Positions 29,716 through 37,174 of a stretch of 39,093 bases of DNA are shown here, in pieces. This DNA comes from Peptococcaceae bacterium (GTDB lineage Bacteria > Bacillota > Peptococcia > DRI-13), in NCBI GenBank assembly GCA_020054815.1, contig JAIHAN010000007.1, positions 1 through 39,093 on the forward strand, written 5' to 3'. How positions within the stretch are numbered: position 1 is the stretch's first letter; every line of letters starts with the position of its first letter. Both the position numbers and the translations under genes were made by a program. The notes under the pieces were generated by a model that had not been told where the DNA came from, ran no database searches, and was given only the letters and a program-made list of their open reading frames with translations.

Positions 29716-30195
29716 ATGCTTTCCCAGCAAGAACTAAAAAGTATCATCAATAAGACGGGGGCTATAGTCGATGGTGGGGTAGAACCAAGTAAGCTATTGC
29801 AATACCCCCAATACGCTGACTTGGTTTGTGGAGCCCTGGCCTGGAAACTAAGACACATCAAGGCAGATGTGGTATTGGGACTTCTAACCGGAAGTGTAAT
29901 GGCCGCCCGTGATGTGGCCCGTGCCCTTAACCTGAGGGTTATTTATGGGGAAAAGCGGGATAACCAGGTAGTGCTTTTACCTAATTTCGAGCTCAAAGCG
30001 GGAGAAAAAGTGTTAATCATCGAAGACCTCATCAATACCGGAACCACCGTCAAACAGGCCATAACTATGGCTAAGGCCCATGGCGGAGATGTTGTGGGTG
30101 TGGGGACCATTGTTGATTACCAGCATGGTGAGTATGATTTTGGTGTTCCCACTGAATCCCTGTTTACCCTGGAAAAGAAAAATTTTGCGGCTTAA
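29716..30195 (+). CDS. Phosphoribosyltransferase family protein (orotate PRTase-like)
   Basis: A 159-residue type I phosphoribosyltransferase. The PRPP-binding loop VLIIEDLINTGTTVK is clear, with upstream ADVVLGLLTGSVMAARDVARAL and the flexible-loop region GEKRDNQVVLLPNFELKAGE. It resembles PyrE but is shorter than typical orotate enzymes (about 200 residues) and no pyrimidine genes are nearby, so the base substrate is uncertain. ATG follows AAAGGAGG. It lies behind a long structured leader with two terminator-like hairpins, suggesting attenuation control. Confidence 0.85.
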   Translation: MLSQQELKSIINKTGAIVDGGVEPSKLLQYPQYADLVCGALAWKLRHIKADVVLGLLTGSVMAARDVARALNLRVIYGEKRDNQVVLLPNFELKAGEKVLIIEDLINTGTTVKQAITMAKAHGGDVVGVGTIVDYQHGEYDFGVPTESLFTLEKKNFAA

Positions 30196-30227
30196 GTTGT
30201 TTCGCCGCCAGTAGGAGATGAAGATAG

Positions 30228-30338
30228 ATGTTTAACAGTATTATGTTTGGCAAAAACAATATGACAAGTCTAAAACTACAGCTAGCATACGTATCAATCG
30301 CCGTAGTTTCCATGTTAGCTGTAGCCATCATAATGTGA
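30228..30338 (+). CDS. 36-residue putative membrane peptide
   Basis: ATG 30228 follows AGGAG at 10 bases. It encodes 36 residues: an N-terminal polar stretch (FNSIMFGKNNMTSLK) then a single hydrophobic helix (LAYVSIAVVSMLAVAIIM). The helix-coding DNA contains an inverted repeat, CTACAGCTAGCAT and ATGTTAGCTGTAG, so the region could also be an RNA structure. A very strong terminator follows. No family recognised; not in the ORF track because of its length. Confidence 0.45.
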   Translation: MFNSIMFGKNNMTSLKLQLAYVSIAVVSMLAVAIIM

Positions 30339-30376
30339 ACCAAGCTATAAAAGAGATATATACGTTGGAGGGTACT

Positions 30377-30423
30377 AAAAAGGTTAAAACCCGGCTGCCT
30401 TGCGCCTGGGTTTTAACCTTTTT
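30377..30423. terminator. Strong bidirectional terminator
   Basis: AAAAAGGTTAAAACCC pairs perfectly with GGGTTTTAACCTTTTT (16 bp) around a 15-base loop. It serves the plus-strand unit and the minus-strand small acidic gene. Confidence 0.9.
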
Positions 30424-30655
30424 ATGTGCCATTATGATCCCTTGCTTCTACCTGTTGTTCTGCCGCAGTCTGGTTATCTTCATCGAGAGTGGACTCTTCT
30501 TCCATCAGCTGCTGCCGTAATTTAACGGCCTCCGGAGAAGTATTTTCCGATAAAGAAAGAGCAAGTTTAAATCGTTCTAAAGCCAGTGCTCCCGGTGGTA
30601 AACTGTTGATGGCACCAGCGGAAACGGCAGGATTAATTTCCTGATTTTCACTCAT
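30422..30655 (-). CDS. Small acidic protein of unknown function
   Basis: 77 residues from the ATG at 30655 (preceded by GGTGA); the ATG at 30667 would add four. The sequence is hydrophilic and Glu/Asn/Ser-rich with a predicted helix PPGALALERFKLALSLSEN and a charged tail (LRQQLMEEESTLDEDNQ). No signal peptide, no transmembrane segment, no recognised family. Isolated gene ending in the strong bidirectional terminator. Confidence 0.65.
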   Translation of the reverse strand: MSENQEINPAVSAGAINSLPPGALALERFKLALSLSENTSPEAVKLRQQLMEEESTLDEDNQTAAEQQVEARDHNGT

Positions 30656-30667
30656 AGGTTTCACCAT

Positions 30668-31062
30668 CCTGAAGAATGTATTTTACATTCTTATCATTCC
30701 CGGCCCTCGTAAACTCCTATGCTGGTAAATAGCGACCTCTTAAATGCAAAAAATCCACCCGCAGGTGGATTTTATGATTACGCACTTTTGGTGATCAAAT
30801 AATTTTAGAAAAAGATTGCCCCTATTGTTGGGGGCATTACACAAAAATTATATAAAACATTGGAGGGTATAATTAAGAATACCATATATCTTGCGTATGA
30901 ACAATAAGGTAGCAGTCTTATCTGGGAAGGGGAAAAATATTTTTTCTCTTTCATGAGTATAGAGGCAATTATTATTTAATTTAATATATTGTATACATAA
31001 TACATCGTAAAATGGTATAATCAAGCTGAAAATTAGAAAAATTTTACAAGGGGGGATTAAAC
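30668..31062 (+). other. 395-base gene-free region before glutamate dehydrogenase
   Basis: It holds a terminator-like hairpin (AAAATCCACC / GGTGGATTTT, 30750-30773), a second hairpin TGCCCC / GGGGCA (30817-30836), and a likely -10 TATAAT at about 31015 for the gdh gene. AT-rich blocks such as AATTTTAGAAAAA loosely recall CodY sites but have too many mismatches to call. No coding sequence seen. Confidence 0.55.
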
Positions 31063-32310
31063 GTGGAAAATAACCTTTTCTATCGAAGGGCTATCGGTTT
31101 GGTACAAAAAGCCTGTGATAACCTGGGACTTGATGAAGCAACCCGTCAGGTGCTGACTGAACCCAAACGGGCAGTGGAAGTGGCTATCCCCGTTAAGATG
31201 GATGATGGTTCAACCCGCGTTTTTAAAGGCTGGAGGGTGCTGCATACCGATGTGATGGGACCAGGCAAGGGCGGTATCAGGTTCCATCCCGAAACCACTT
31301 TCGATGAGGTAAAGGCCTTGGCCACGCTTATGACTTTTAAATGCGCTATAGCCGGCTTACCTTATGGCGGCGGGAAAGGTGGCGTACAGGTTAATCCCAG
31401 GGAATTATCAGTAATGGAATTAGAACGCTTAAGCCGCGGTTATATCAGAGCCATTGCTCCTGTCATCGGTGTTGATAAAGATGTTCCTGCTCCGGACGTG
31501 TATACAAACCCCCAGATCATGGCCTGGATGATGGACGAATTTTCCATTATCCAGCAAAATCCCGAATTCGGTGTCATTACCGGTAAACCTCTAAGTGTAG
31601 GCGGTTCCAAAGGTCGTGTATCGGCAACTGCCCAGGGCAGCCTCTATGTAACGAGAGCGGCTTATCGCAGTATGGGTAAGGAATTGGCCGGCGCTACCGT
31701 ATGTGTTCACGGTTACGGTAATGCCGGAGCCATAGCCGCCCGTCTCTTTGCGGCTGAGGGTGCCAAAATTATTGCTATTTGTGATAGCAAATCGGGAGTT
31801 TATGATCCAGAGGGGATTAATGTCGATCTGGCCGATGAAATCAAAGCCAAGACCGGCAGCTTAAAGACATACCCAGCCGGCAAACAAGTTACACCCGATG
31901 ATGTTTTGGAAATCCCCTGCGATATCTTTTTACCCGCCTCTTTAGAGGGGATTATTCACGAAGGTAATGTGGATAAAATCCAGACCAGCCTGATTTCCGA
32001 ACTGGCCAACGGACCAATTACACCGGAAGCCGATGAAGTTCTTAATAAAAAAGGTGTAATCATTCTTCCTGATATTTTAGCCAGCGCGGGTGGTGTTACC
32101 GTGAGTTATTTCGAATGGGTACAAAACAGAACCGGCCTCTACTGGTCTGATGCGGAGGTACAGGAACGGTTGGAAAAGATGCTGGTTGATGCCTTCTATA
32201 TCATCAAGAAATTTAAAGAGGAGAAAAACTGGGATAACTGGCGGGCGGCTGCTTTTGGTGTGGCTGTACAGCGTGTGGCTAAAGCTCTGAAAGATAGGGG
32301 CTGGTGCTAG
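31063..32310 (+). CDS. gdhA: Glu/Leu/Phe/Val dehydrogenase family, probably NAD-dependent glutamate dehydrogenase
   Basis: 415 residues, the normal length of hexameric RocG/GudB-type enzymes, which interconvert glutamate and 2-oxoglutarate. The N-terminal dimerisation domain contains KGGIRFHPETTFDEVKALATLMTFKCAIAGLPYGGGKGGV, with the substrate and catalytic lysines, and PAPDVYTNPQIMAWMMDEFS with the catalytic Asp. The Rossmann domain has VCVHGYGNAGAIAARL. The C-terminal segment ASAGGVTVSYFEWVQN is diagnostic. The start is a GTG after GGGGGG. Single-gene unit. Cofactor preference is inferred from family resemblance. Confidence 0.94.
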   Translation: MENNLFYRRAIGLVQKACDNLGLDEATRQVLTEPKRAVEVAIPVKMDDGSTRVFKGWRVLHTDVMGPGKGGIRFHPETTFDEVKALATLMTFKCAIAGLPYGGGKGGVQVNPRELSVMELERLSRGYIRAIAPVIGVDKDVPAPDVYTNPQIMAWMMDEFSIIQQNPEFGVITGKPLSVGGSKGRVSATAQGSLYVTRAAYRSMGKELAGATVCVHGYGNAGAIAARLFAAEGAKIIAICDSKSGVYDPEGINVDLADEIKAKTGSLKTYPAGKQVTPDDVLEIPCDIFLPASLEGIIHEGNVDKIQTSLISELANGPITPEADEVLNKKGVIILPDILASAGGVTVSYFEWVQNRTGLYWSDAEVQERLEKMLVDAFYIIKKFKEEKNWDNWRAAAFGVAVQRVAKALKDRGWC

Positions 32311-32377
32311 AATAACAATATTACCCGCTAAAACATATCATATAGGGCAAATCATATCATAAGGAGATGATTACCCT

Positions 32378-33445
32378 ATGCAATATGTAGTTCAGGCGGG
32401 TGATACTTTATCATCTATTGCCCAAAGATTTAATACTACAGTTGAGGCTATTGTACGGGCTAATAATATCAGCAACCCTAACCTAATTTTTGTTGGTCAG
32501 GTTTTGATTATTCCCACGGGGCCCACACCACCGCCGCCACCTCCACCTACAACTGTCTGTCCCCGCCTAAGTTTAGGAAGCCGAGGTCCTGCCGTTGCCC
32601 GGCTACAGGTCTTATTGAAGAATGCAGGCATTGACCCGGGACCCGCTGACGGTATTTTTGGACCGAAGACCGACGCTGCGGTAAGGGCTTTTCAACGACA
32701 GCGGGGATTACCCGTTACGGGTATAGTCGATGTACCAACCTGGGTTGCTTTAGGTGAGAATTGTGGTGTAACTCCCGGACCAACTCCCCCTCCTCCGCCT
32801 CCGCCGGAAGAATGCCATTGTCCTGTATTAAGACCGGGCCGTAGGGGTCCCGCTGTAAGGTTGCTGCAGAGACTTTTACAAGAACGGGGTTTTTATTCAG
32901 GTGCAATAGACGGAGATTTCGGTAGAAGAACAGAGCGGGCTGTGCGGCAATTCCAGCGTCAACAAGGCTTACCCGTAACGGGTGTGGTTGATGAAGCCAC
33001 CTGGAGGGCTCTGGGAGTAAGTTGTTGTCCAATTGAACCCAGACCCCCTGCTGGGATGCCCATTGATACCAAGGTTGTACGAGGTTTGCGACTTATACTT
33101 TTTACAGACAAACGTGTTTATCAACGGGGAGAGAGCATAAAAATTACCCTGACCAAAACAAACACCACGGATGATCCTATAACATTAAGGTATCCTACTA
33201 CTCAAATTATCGAAATTACAGCTATTAATGCCCAAGGGAATGTAGTATGGCGCTGGTCGGAAGGCCGTCAATTTGCCCAGGTCCAGCGGGTAATCACTAT
33301 CTTCGAGGGTGGTACTCAGGTAATTACCGAGTTTTGGAACCAGCTCGATAATAATGGGCGTCAGGTACCACCTGGAACATATACTATTACGGCGAGAAAC
33401 CTGGCTCTTGAAGTTACCCTGTCTGTACAGATTGAAATAAGATAG
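32378..33445 (+). CDS. LysM / two PG-binding domains / BsuPI-domain protein
   Basis: 355 residues in a clear modular order. A LysM domain (1-47, YVVQAGDTLSSIAQRFNTT...NNISNPNLIFVGQ) is followed by a Pro-rich linker, PG_binding_1 repeat 1 (about 65-115, GSRGPAVARLQVLLK...DGIFGPKT), a second Pro linker, PG_binding_1 repeat 2 (about 150-205) and a C-terminal BsuPI-like beta domain (about 230-355, LFTDKRVYQRGESIKITL). LysM begins at residue 1, so there is no signal peptide; such proteins in spore formers are often made in the mother cell and deposited on the cortex or coat. ATG follows AAGGAGATG. Functions beyond peptidoglycan binding are not visible. Confidence 0.9.
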   Translation: MQYVVQAGDTLSSIAQRFNTTVEAIVRANNISNPNLIFVGQVLIIPTGPTPPPPPPPTTVCPRLSLGSRGPAVARLQVLLKNAGIDPGPADGIFGPKTDAAVRAFQRQRGLPVTGIVDVPTWVALGENCGVTPGPTPPPPPPPEECHCPVLRPGRRGPAVRLLQRLLQERGFYSGAIDGDFGRRTERAVRQFQRQQGLPVTGVVDEATWRALGVSCCPIEPRPPAGMPIDTKVVRGLRLILFTDKRVYQRGESIKITLTKTNTTDDPITLRYPTTQIIEITAINAQGNVVWRWSEGRQFAQVQRVITIFEGGTQVITEFWNQLDNNGRQVPPGTYTITARNLALEVTLSVQIEIR

Positions 33446-33449
33446 AATC

Positions 33450-33489
33450 AAGAACAAAAGCACCTCGTAGCTGAGGTGCTTTTGTTCTT
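33450..33489. terminator. Bidirectional terminator
   Basis: AAGAACAAAAGCACCTC pairs perfectly with GAGGTGCTTTTGTTCTT (17 bp) around a 6-base loop, between the LysM gene and the convergent DUF4177 gene. Confidence 0.92.
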
Positions 33490-33492
33490 GGT

Positions 33493-33714
33493 CTAGTCGC
33501 TATAAGGAGGGTAGTTAATATTGAAGAGGGAGGTTTTTTTTTCTCGAGAGAAGATGGCAAGGAGACAGAGTTCGGATTTTTTACATTGGTGGGGAAGGAT
33601 AGTTTCCAGGGTCCAGCCTTCGGCAGCCAGGTCATTTAAAGCAGAATCAAGAATGGTTCCGGATAGGCACGTATTTTGGTTTTCAATTCGTACAGTTTTA
33701 TATTCATAACGCAT
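33493..33714 (-). CDS. DUF4177 domain-containing small protein
   Basis: 73 residues from the ATG at 33714 (GGGGAGAG upstream; the track start adds six residues). MRYEYKTVRIE followed by LNDLAAEGWTLETILPH matches the DUF4177 pattern of an N-terminal strand and a helix ending in AEGW. Function of the family is unknown. Convergent with the LysM gene. Confidence 0.75.
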   Translation of the reverse strand: MRYEYKTVRIENQNTCLSGTILDSALNDLAAEGWTLETILPHQCKKSELCLLAIFSREKKTSLFNINYPPYSD

Positions 33715-33862
33715 ATTGCTCTCCCCAGTCACTTAAAATACTATAAGATTTATATCTTTCTCCTAACTTATACTATTCCTTGGGAAAACTACTGGGGACA
33801 AAAAAAGTGACCGGACAGCTTTGTGCATTTCTTATTTTAATTTATAGACAACATAAGAAAAA

Positions 33863-34831
33863 TTAATAAACGTAAACATAATTTTTCCCTCGTTCTTTAG
33901 CCTTATAGAGAGCCTCATCGGCTTTTTGCAAAATACCCTCCGTGCTATCGGCATCGCCGGGAAAAGCAGCAATTCCAATAGACAAACTAATACGTGAGTA
34001 CATTAAAAATTTGGGATGAATTAAGACCTTGTTACGGATTCTTTCCGCAATTTGCTTGCTGTCTTCTTTCGAGGTGTGAGGTAAGATAATGGCAAACTCA
34101 TCACCACCATAACGGGAGAAAATATCTGAAGATCTGGTGCATTCCCTGATGGTGGCGGCAATGATTTTCAGGACATAATCACCATGATGGTGACCTTGTG
34201 TATCATTAAGCATCTTAAAGTCATCAAGGTCTAAAAGCAGTAGGGAAAAAGGTGTTTTCTTCTCTACTAATTGAGACAAGGCGTGATTAAAAAAACGTCT
34301 GTTGTGAATTTTTGTTAACGTGTCCAGGTTAGCCTGGGTAAAATAGGTTTGACGATAACTTTGCTGTTGTGCCCACGTAAAAAGAGCAAGGATAAAGAAA
34401 AGAACAACCTGTAGACTCATCAGAGCTGGGGAAAAATTAGCATAATACCCGGTAAACAAATAAGCGAGGCCGGCGAGAAAAGCTGTAAATAAGGCTGGGT
34501 AGGGTTTTATATGGGAAGCCATACTGATGATGGGGAGAAAATAGAAAGCCGCCAGGATCTGACCATAAGGCCCGCCGTAGTAAACAAGAAGGCTGATGAG
34601 AATGAGGTCAACAAAGAAACTGGAGAAGAACAAGAGAGGAATATTCTTTTTAAGTCTGGTCAGAAAAAAAAGAGTAAGGGCATAGAGAAAGGTAACCCCG
34701 GCAACGTAATAAAGTTCCTGGGTTAAATTTTTGTCCATGAGTAGGAACCCGGGCAGGAAAAGGATACACACCATTAAACGCAAAAAAGAAACGTTATAGT
34801 AAATGTTCCTTTCTACGATTGAACTAACCAC
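33863..34831 (-). CDS. Membrane-bound diguanylate cyclase (GGDEF)
   Basis: 322 residues. About six hydrophobic helices (residues 10-150) form an unclassified membrane sensor, then a complete GGDEF domain (about 160-322) that would make cyclic di-GMP from two GTP. The active site RYGGDEFAIILP is intact. LLLDLDDFKMLNDTQGHHHGD carries the metal-binding Asp. An inhibitory I-site RSSD lies five residues before GGDEF. The start is a GTG after AGGAGGAAC. It is a single gene; the signal sensed is unknown. Confidence 0.93.
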   Translation of the reverse strand: MVSSIVERNIYYNVSFLRLMVCILFLPGFLLMDKNLTQELYYVAGVTFLYALTLFFLTRLKKNIPLLFFSSFFVDLILISLLVYYGGPYGQILAAFYFLPIISMASHIKPYPALFTAFLAGLAYLFTGYYANFSPALMSLQVVLFFILALFTWAQQQSYRQTYFTQANLDTLTKIHNRRFFNHALSQLVEKKTPFSLLLLDLDDFKMLNDTQGHHHGDYVLKIIAATIRECTRSSDIFSRYGGDEFAIILPHTSKEDSKQIAERIRNKVLIHPKFLMYSRISLSIGIAAFPGDADSTEGILQKADEALYKAKERGKNYVYVY

Positions 34832-34961
34832 TTTTTTTGTTCCTCCTTATCTCTCCTTTCTTTTACTGTATTCTGTGTCAGAAGGCTTTTTACCTCTGAA
34901 AATCCCTTAAAATTCTGGAAAATCCACATAAAATAATCAACAAACAAATCAAGGTTTAAGA

Positions 34962-35002
34962 TGATTTAAATCACAGACTGGGTTTTCCCTTTCTGTCATA
35001 AT
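34962..35002 (+). promoter_or_regulatory. CRP/FNR-type palindrome and promoter of the ferredoxin-like gene
   Basis: TGATTTAAATCA (34962-34973) is a perfect palindrome of the TTGAT-N4-ATCAA type. A -10 CATAAT lies at 34997-35002. With a start near 35009 the palindrome centre falls at about -41.5, the class II activator position. Binding by an FNR- or HcpR-like protein is inferred. Confidence 0.55.
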
Positions 35003-35048
35003 GAAAGTACAAAATTAAACTGTTGAATTTGTTAAGGAGGTAATATAA

Positions 35049-35810
35049 ATGGCTTTACGTAAAATTGTGAAAATCGATGAGGAAAAATGTAACGGCTGTG
35101 GTATTTGTGTACCGGCCTGTGCAGAGGGTGCTATTCAAATCATTGACGGGAAAGCCCGCCTGCTGGCGGAAAACCTGTGTGACGGGCTGGGAGCCTGTTT
35201 AGGACCTTGCCCCATGAATGCCATCACCATTGAAGAAAGGGAAGCGGAGGAATTTGACGAAGCGGCTGTGGAAAAACACAAGAAGAGTATTGGACGGGAA
35301 CCCCATAAACACGAGCATCATGAAACCCCGAAACCTGTTGCACCGCCCGCCGGTGGCTGCCCAGGCTCCAGGCTGATGGCTTTCCGTAATGAAGAGGAAA
35401 AGGCCGGCACGTATCAGGGAGAGCTGCCCAGTGCTTTGAGACAGTGGCCTGTACAGTTAAATTTACTCCCTGTAACAGCACCGTTTTTTGAAGGAGCCGA
35501 CTTACTGCTGGCTGCTGACTGCGTACCCCTGGCTTATGCCGATTTTCACCGTAAATTCCTTAAAGGCAAAACAGTAGCCATGGGCTGTCCGAAACTGGAT
35601 AATGTGGAACATTACCTGGAAAAACTTACGGCTATCATTAAGCACAATAAACTAAAGAGTATTACTGTAACCCATATGGAAGTACCCTGCTGTTATGGTA
35701 TGGTACGCCTGGTGCAGGAGGCAGTAAAGCGCTCCGGTAAACAAGTTCCTGTACAGCGTGTGAAAATTGGGGTACGCGGGGAGATTCTCGAAACTGAATT
35801 AATGGTGTAG
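35049..35810 (+). CDS. Ferredoxin-domain protein (Hcp-associated type)
   Basis: 253 residues. The first cluster motif is complete (CNGCGICVPAC). The second reads CDGLGACLGPCP, in which one of the four expected Cys is Leu, so that site may hold a three-iron cluster or none. A His/Glu-rich linker follows (HKHEHHETPKP). The C-terminal domain (about 130-253) has conserved-looking Cys in AADCVPLAY, MGCPKLDN and EVPCCYGM and is not recognised. Proteins of this shape are often linked to hybrid-cluster protein and regulated by CRP/FNR-type factors; a fitting palindrome lies upstream. Likely an electron carrier or redox-stress protein. ATG follows AAGGAGG. Confidence 0.85.
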   Translation: MALRKIVKIDEEKCNGCGICVPACAEGAIQIIDGKARLLAENLCDGLGACLGPCPMNAITIEEREAEEFDEAAVEKHKKSIGREPHKHEHHETPKPVAPPAGGCPGSRLMAFRNEEEKAGTYQGELPSALRQWPVQLNLLPVTAPFFEGADLLLAADCVPLAYADFHRKFLKGKTVAMGCPKLDNVEHYLEKLTAIIKHNKLKSITVTHMEVPCCYGMVRLVQEAVKRSGKQVPVQRVKIGVRGEILETELMV

Positions 35811-35860
35811 TGGTATAATAAACTAAGGCTGGTAAAATTGATACGTGTTTTGGAGGAAAA

Positions 35861-36301
35861 ATGAAACCTGGAATCGCTGTTGGCGTCCTTGTCATAGAAA
35901 ATGAAAGAGTCCTCTTGGGGAAAAGGCATCCAGATTTAGTCGGAGGCGGCCACTGGTGCGTTCCTATGGGCCGGCTGGAGTATGGCGAAGCCATACGGGA
36001 ATGCGGTTTGCGGGAGCTAGGGGAGGAAAGTGGCCTTAGTGCCCGGGAGATCCGTGTTTTATCGGTCCATAATGTTATTTTACCCACATCTCACTATTTA
36101 ACTTTTAGCCTCCTGGCTCTTGGTATTTCCGGTGAACCTCAAGTGAAATCCCCCCTGGAGATTACGGAATGGGCCTGGTTTTCTTTGGACGACCTTCCTG
36201 AACCCCTTTTTTATCCCATTCGGGAAATGATTGCAGTTTACCGGCAGCCATATACGGATATTAATAAAGTAATCCTGGAATATCACTCTTATGATGTATA
36301 G
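35861..36301 (+). CDS. Nudix hydrolase
   Basis: 146 residues with a complete Nudix box, GRLEYGEAIRECGLRELGEESGL, matching Gx5Ex7REUxEExGU, in a protein that starts with the family strand GIAVGVLVIENERVLLGKR. It would cleave a nucleoside diphosphate linked to another moiety; the target is not predictable (MutT-, NUDT15- or sugar-nucleotide-type possible). ATG after GGAGG. It lies 50 bases downstream of the ferredoxin gene without an obvious terminator between, so co-transcription is possible. Confidence 0.93.
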   Translation: MKPGIAVGVLVIENERVLLGKRHPDLVGGGHWCVPMGRLEYGEAIRECGLRELGEESGLSAREIRVLSVHNVILPTSHYLTFSLLALGISGEPQVKSPLEITEWAWFSLDDLPEPLFYPIREMIAVYRQPYTDINKVILEYHSYDV

Positions 36302-36441
36302 AAAAAGGGAATTACCAAACAATACTGATGTAAAAGTTAGGATAAAGAGGGAGAAGTAAGTATGGTGGTGACTGTAACAAACTCCGCTCATAACTAGTTG
36401 GAGAAATGGTCGTGAAGTGATAATATTATATTATCTTAGCT

Positions 36442-36467
36442 AAACAGAAGGAAATATCCTTCTGTTT
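36442..36467 (+). terminator. Terminator after the Nudix gene
   Basis: AAACAGAAGGA and TCCTTCTGTTT pair around AATA, followed by CTTTAT. The rest of 36302-36524 shows no gene. Confidence 0.75.
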
Positions 36468-36524
36468 CTTTATAGCAGGAGTCCATTATGTACTTTTTTG
36501 TTACAATTAAAGGTGGTGTAGAGA

Positions 36525-36977
36525 ATGGTGGAGATAAAAGAAGCAGAGTTAGGCGACATTGAGGGCCTCCTTATACTGGTTGGCGAACTGGGATATACCA
36601 TGACCAGGGAAGAAGAAAGAGATGTTCTCCGGTACATGTTAGAAAATCCCGAGTATTATGTGTACCTGGCCGTATACCAGGGAGAAATAGTGGGCCTGGT
36701 TAGCTTTAACATAAAATATTATCTGCATAAAGCAAAGCCAGTGGCTTACATCGGCAGCATGGTGGTAAAAGAAGGCTTGCGCTCACTGGGTATTGGCAAA
36801 ATGCTTATGGCCAAAGTGGAGGAAATTGCTCTCAAAAGAAATTGTCTGAGTATCCAGCTCAATAGTAACAAAAGAAGGGTCAGGGCCCACGAATTTTATC
36901 GAAAATTAGGTTATAGCGAAGTTTCTTTGAAGTTTGAGAAAATATTAAAAGAAGAATACTCAACTGTCAGTGATTGA
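36525..36977 (+). CDS. GNAT family N-acetyltransferase
   Basis: 150 residues, single GNAT domain. The acetyl-CoA pyrophosphate loop is in VVKEGLRSLGIGKMLMAKVEEIA, and the C-terminal HEFYRKLGYSEVSLKFEK is typical. The start is the ATG at 36525 after AAAGGTGGTG. The acceptor substrate is unknown. A small membrane protein gene follows after 17 bases, then moeB, so the three probably form one unit. Confidence 0.9.
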   Translation: MVEIKEAELGDIEGLLILVGELGYTMTREEERDVLRYMLENPEYYVYLAVYQGEIVGLVSFNIKYYLHKAKPVAYIGSMVVKEGLRSLGIGKMLMAKVEEIALKRNCLSIQLNSNKRRVRAHEFYRKLGYSEVSLKFEKILKEEYSTVSD

Positions 36978-36994
36978 GATGATGAGGTGAACCG

Positions 36995-37174
36995 ATGACC
37001 ACAAACAAGAAGCATGTTATATGTGGGCATCGGACAGCTCTTAGCCTGCTACTTTTTGGGGCTGCCCCTCTTATACCTGTTAAAACGTTACAACTGGGAC
37101 AGGTATTAGCAGGATTTTTCTTGTGGACGTGGAATACCTTTAAAAAGCTAATTTGGGGGAATAAGCATGACTGA
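36995..37174 (+). CDS. 59-residue small membrane protein
   Basis: ATG 36995 has GAGGTG at 7 bases. The 59 residues hold two hydrophobic stretches (ALSLLLFGAAPLIPV and LGQVLAGFFLWTWNTF) and basic ends (MTTNKKH, KKLIWGNKHD). Its stop codon overlaps the start of the MoeB/ThiF gene (ATGACTGA), indicating translational coupling. No family recognised; absent from the ORF track because of length. Confidence 0.65.
   Translation: MTTNKKHVICGHRTALSLLLFGAAPLIPVKTLQLGQVLAGFFLWTWNTFKKLIWGNKHD

Noticed and set aside
29586-29861. 91-residue minus-strand ORF across RNA 2 and the phosphoribosyltransferase start
   Set aside because: No ribosome site and it is antisense to strong hairpins and a real gene; composition looks random.
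30335-30520. 61-residue plus-strand ORF in the track
   Set aside because: It reads through the strong bidirectional terminator at 30377-30423 and overlaps the minus-strand acidic gene; no ribosome site.
30800-30816. CodY-like AATTTTAGAAAAA before glutamate dehydrogenase
   Set aside because: Too many mismatches to the AATTTTCWGAAAATT consensus in an AT-rich region.
36362-36397. 11-codon ORF after a good ribosome site downstream of the Nudix gene
   Set aside because: Too short, no hydrophobic or other feature, directly before a terminator.
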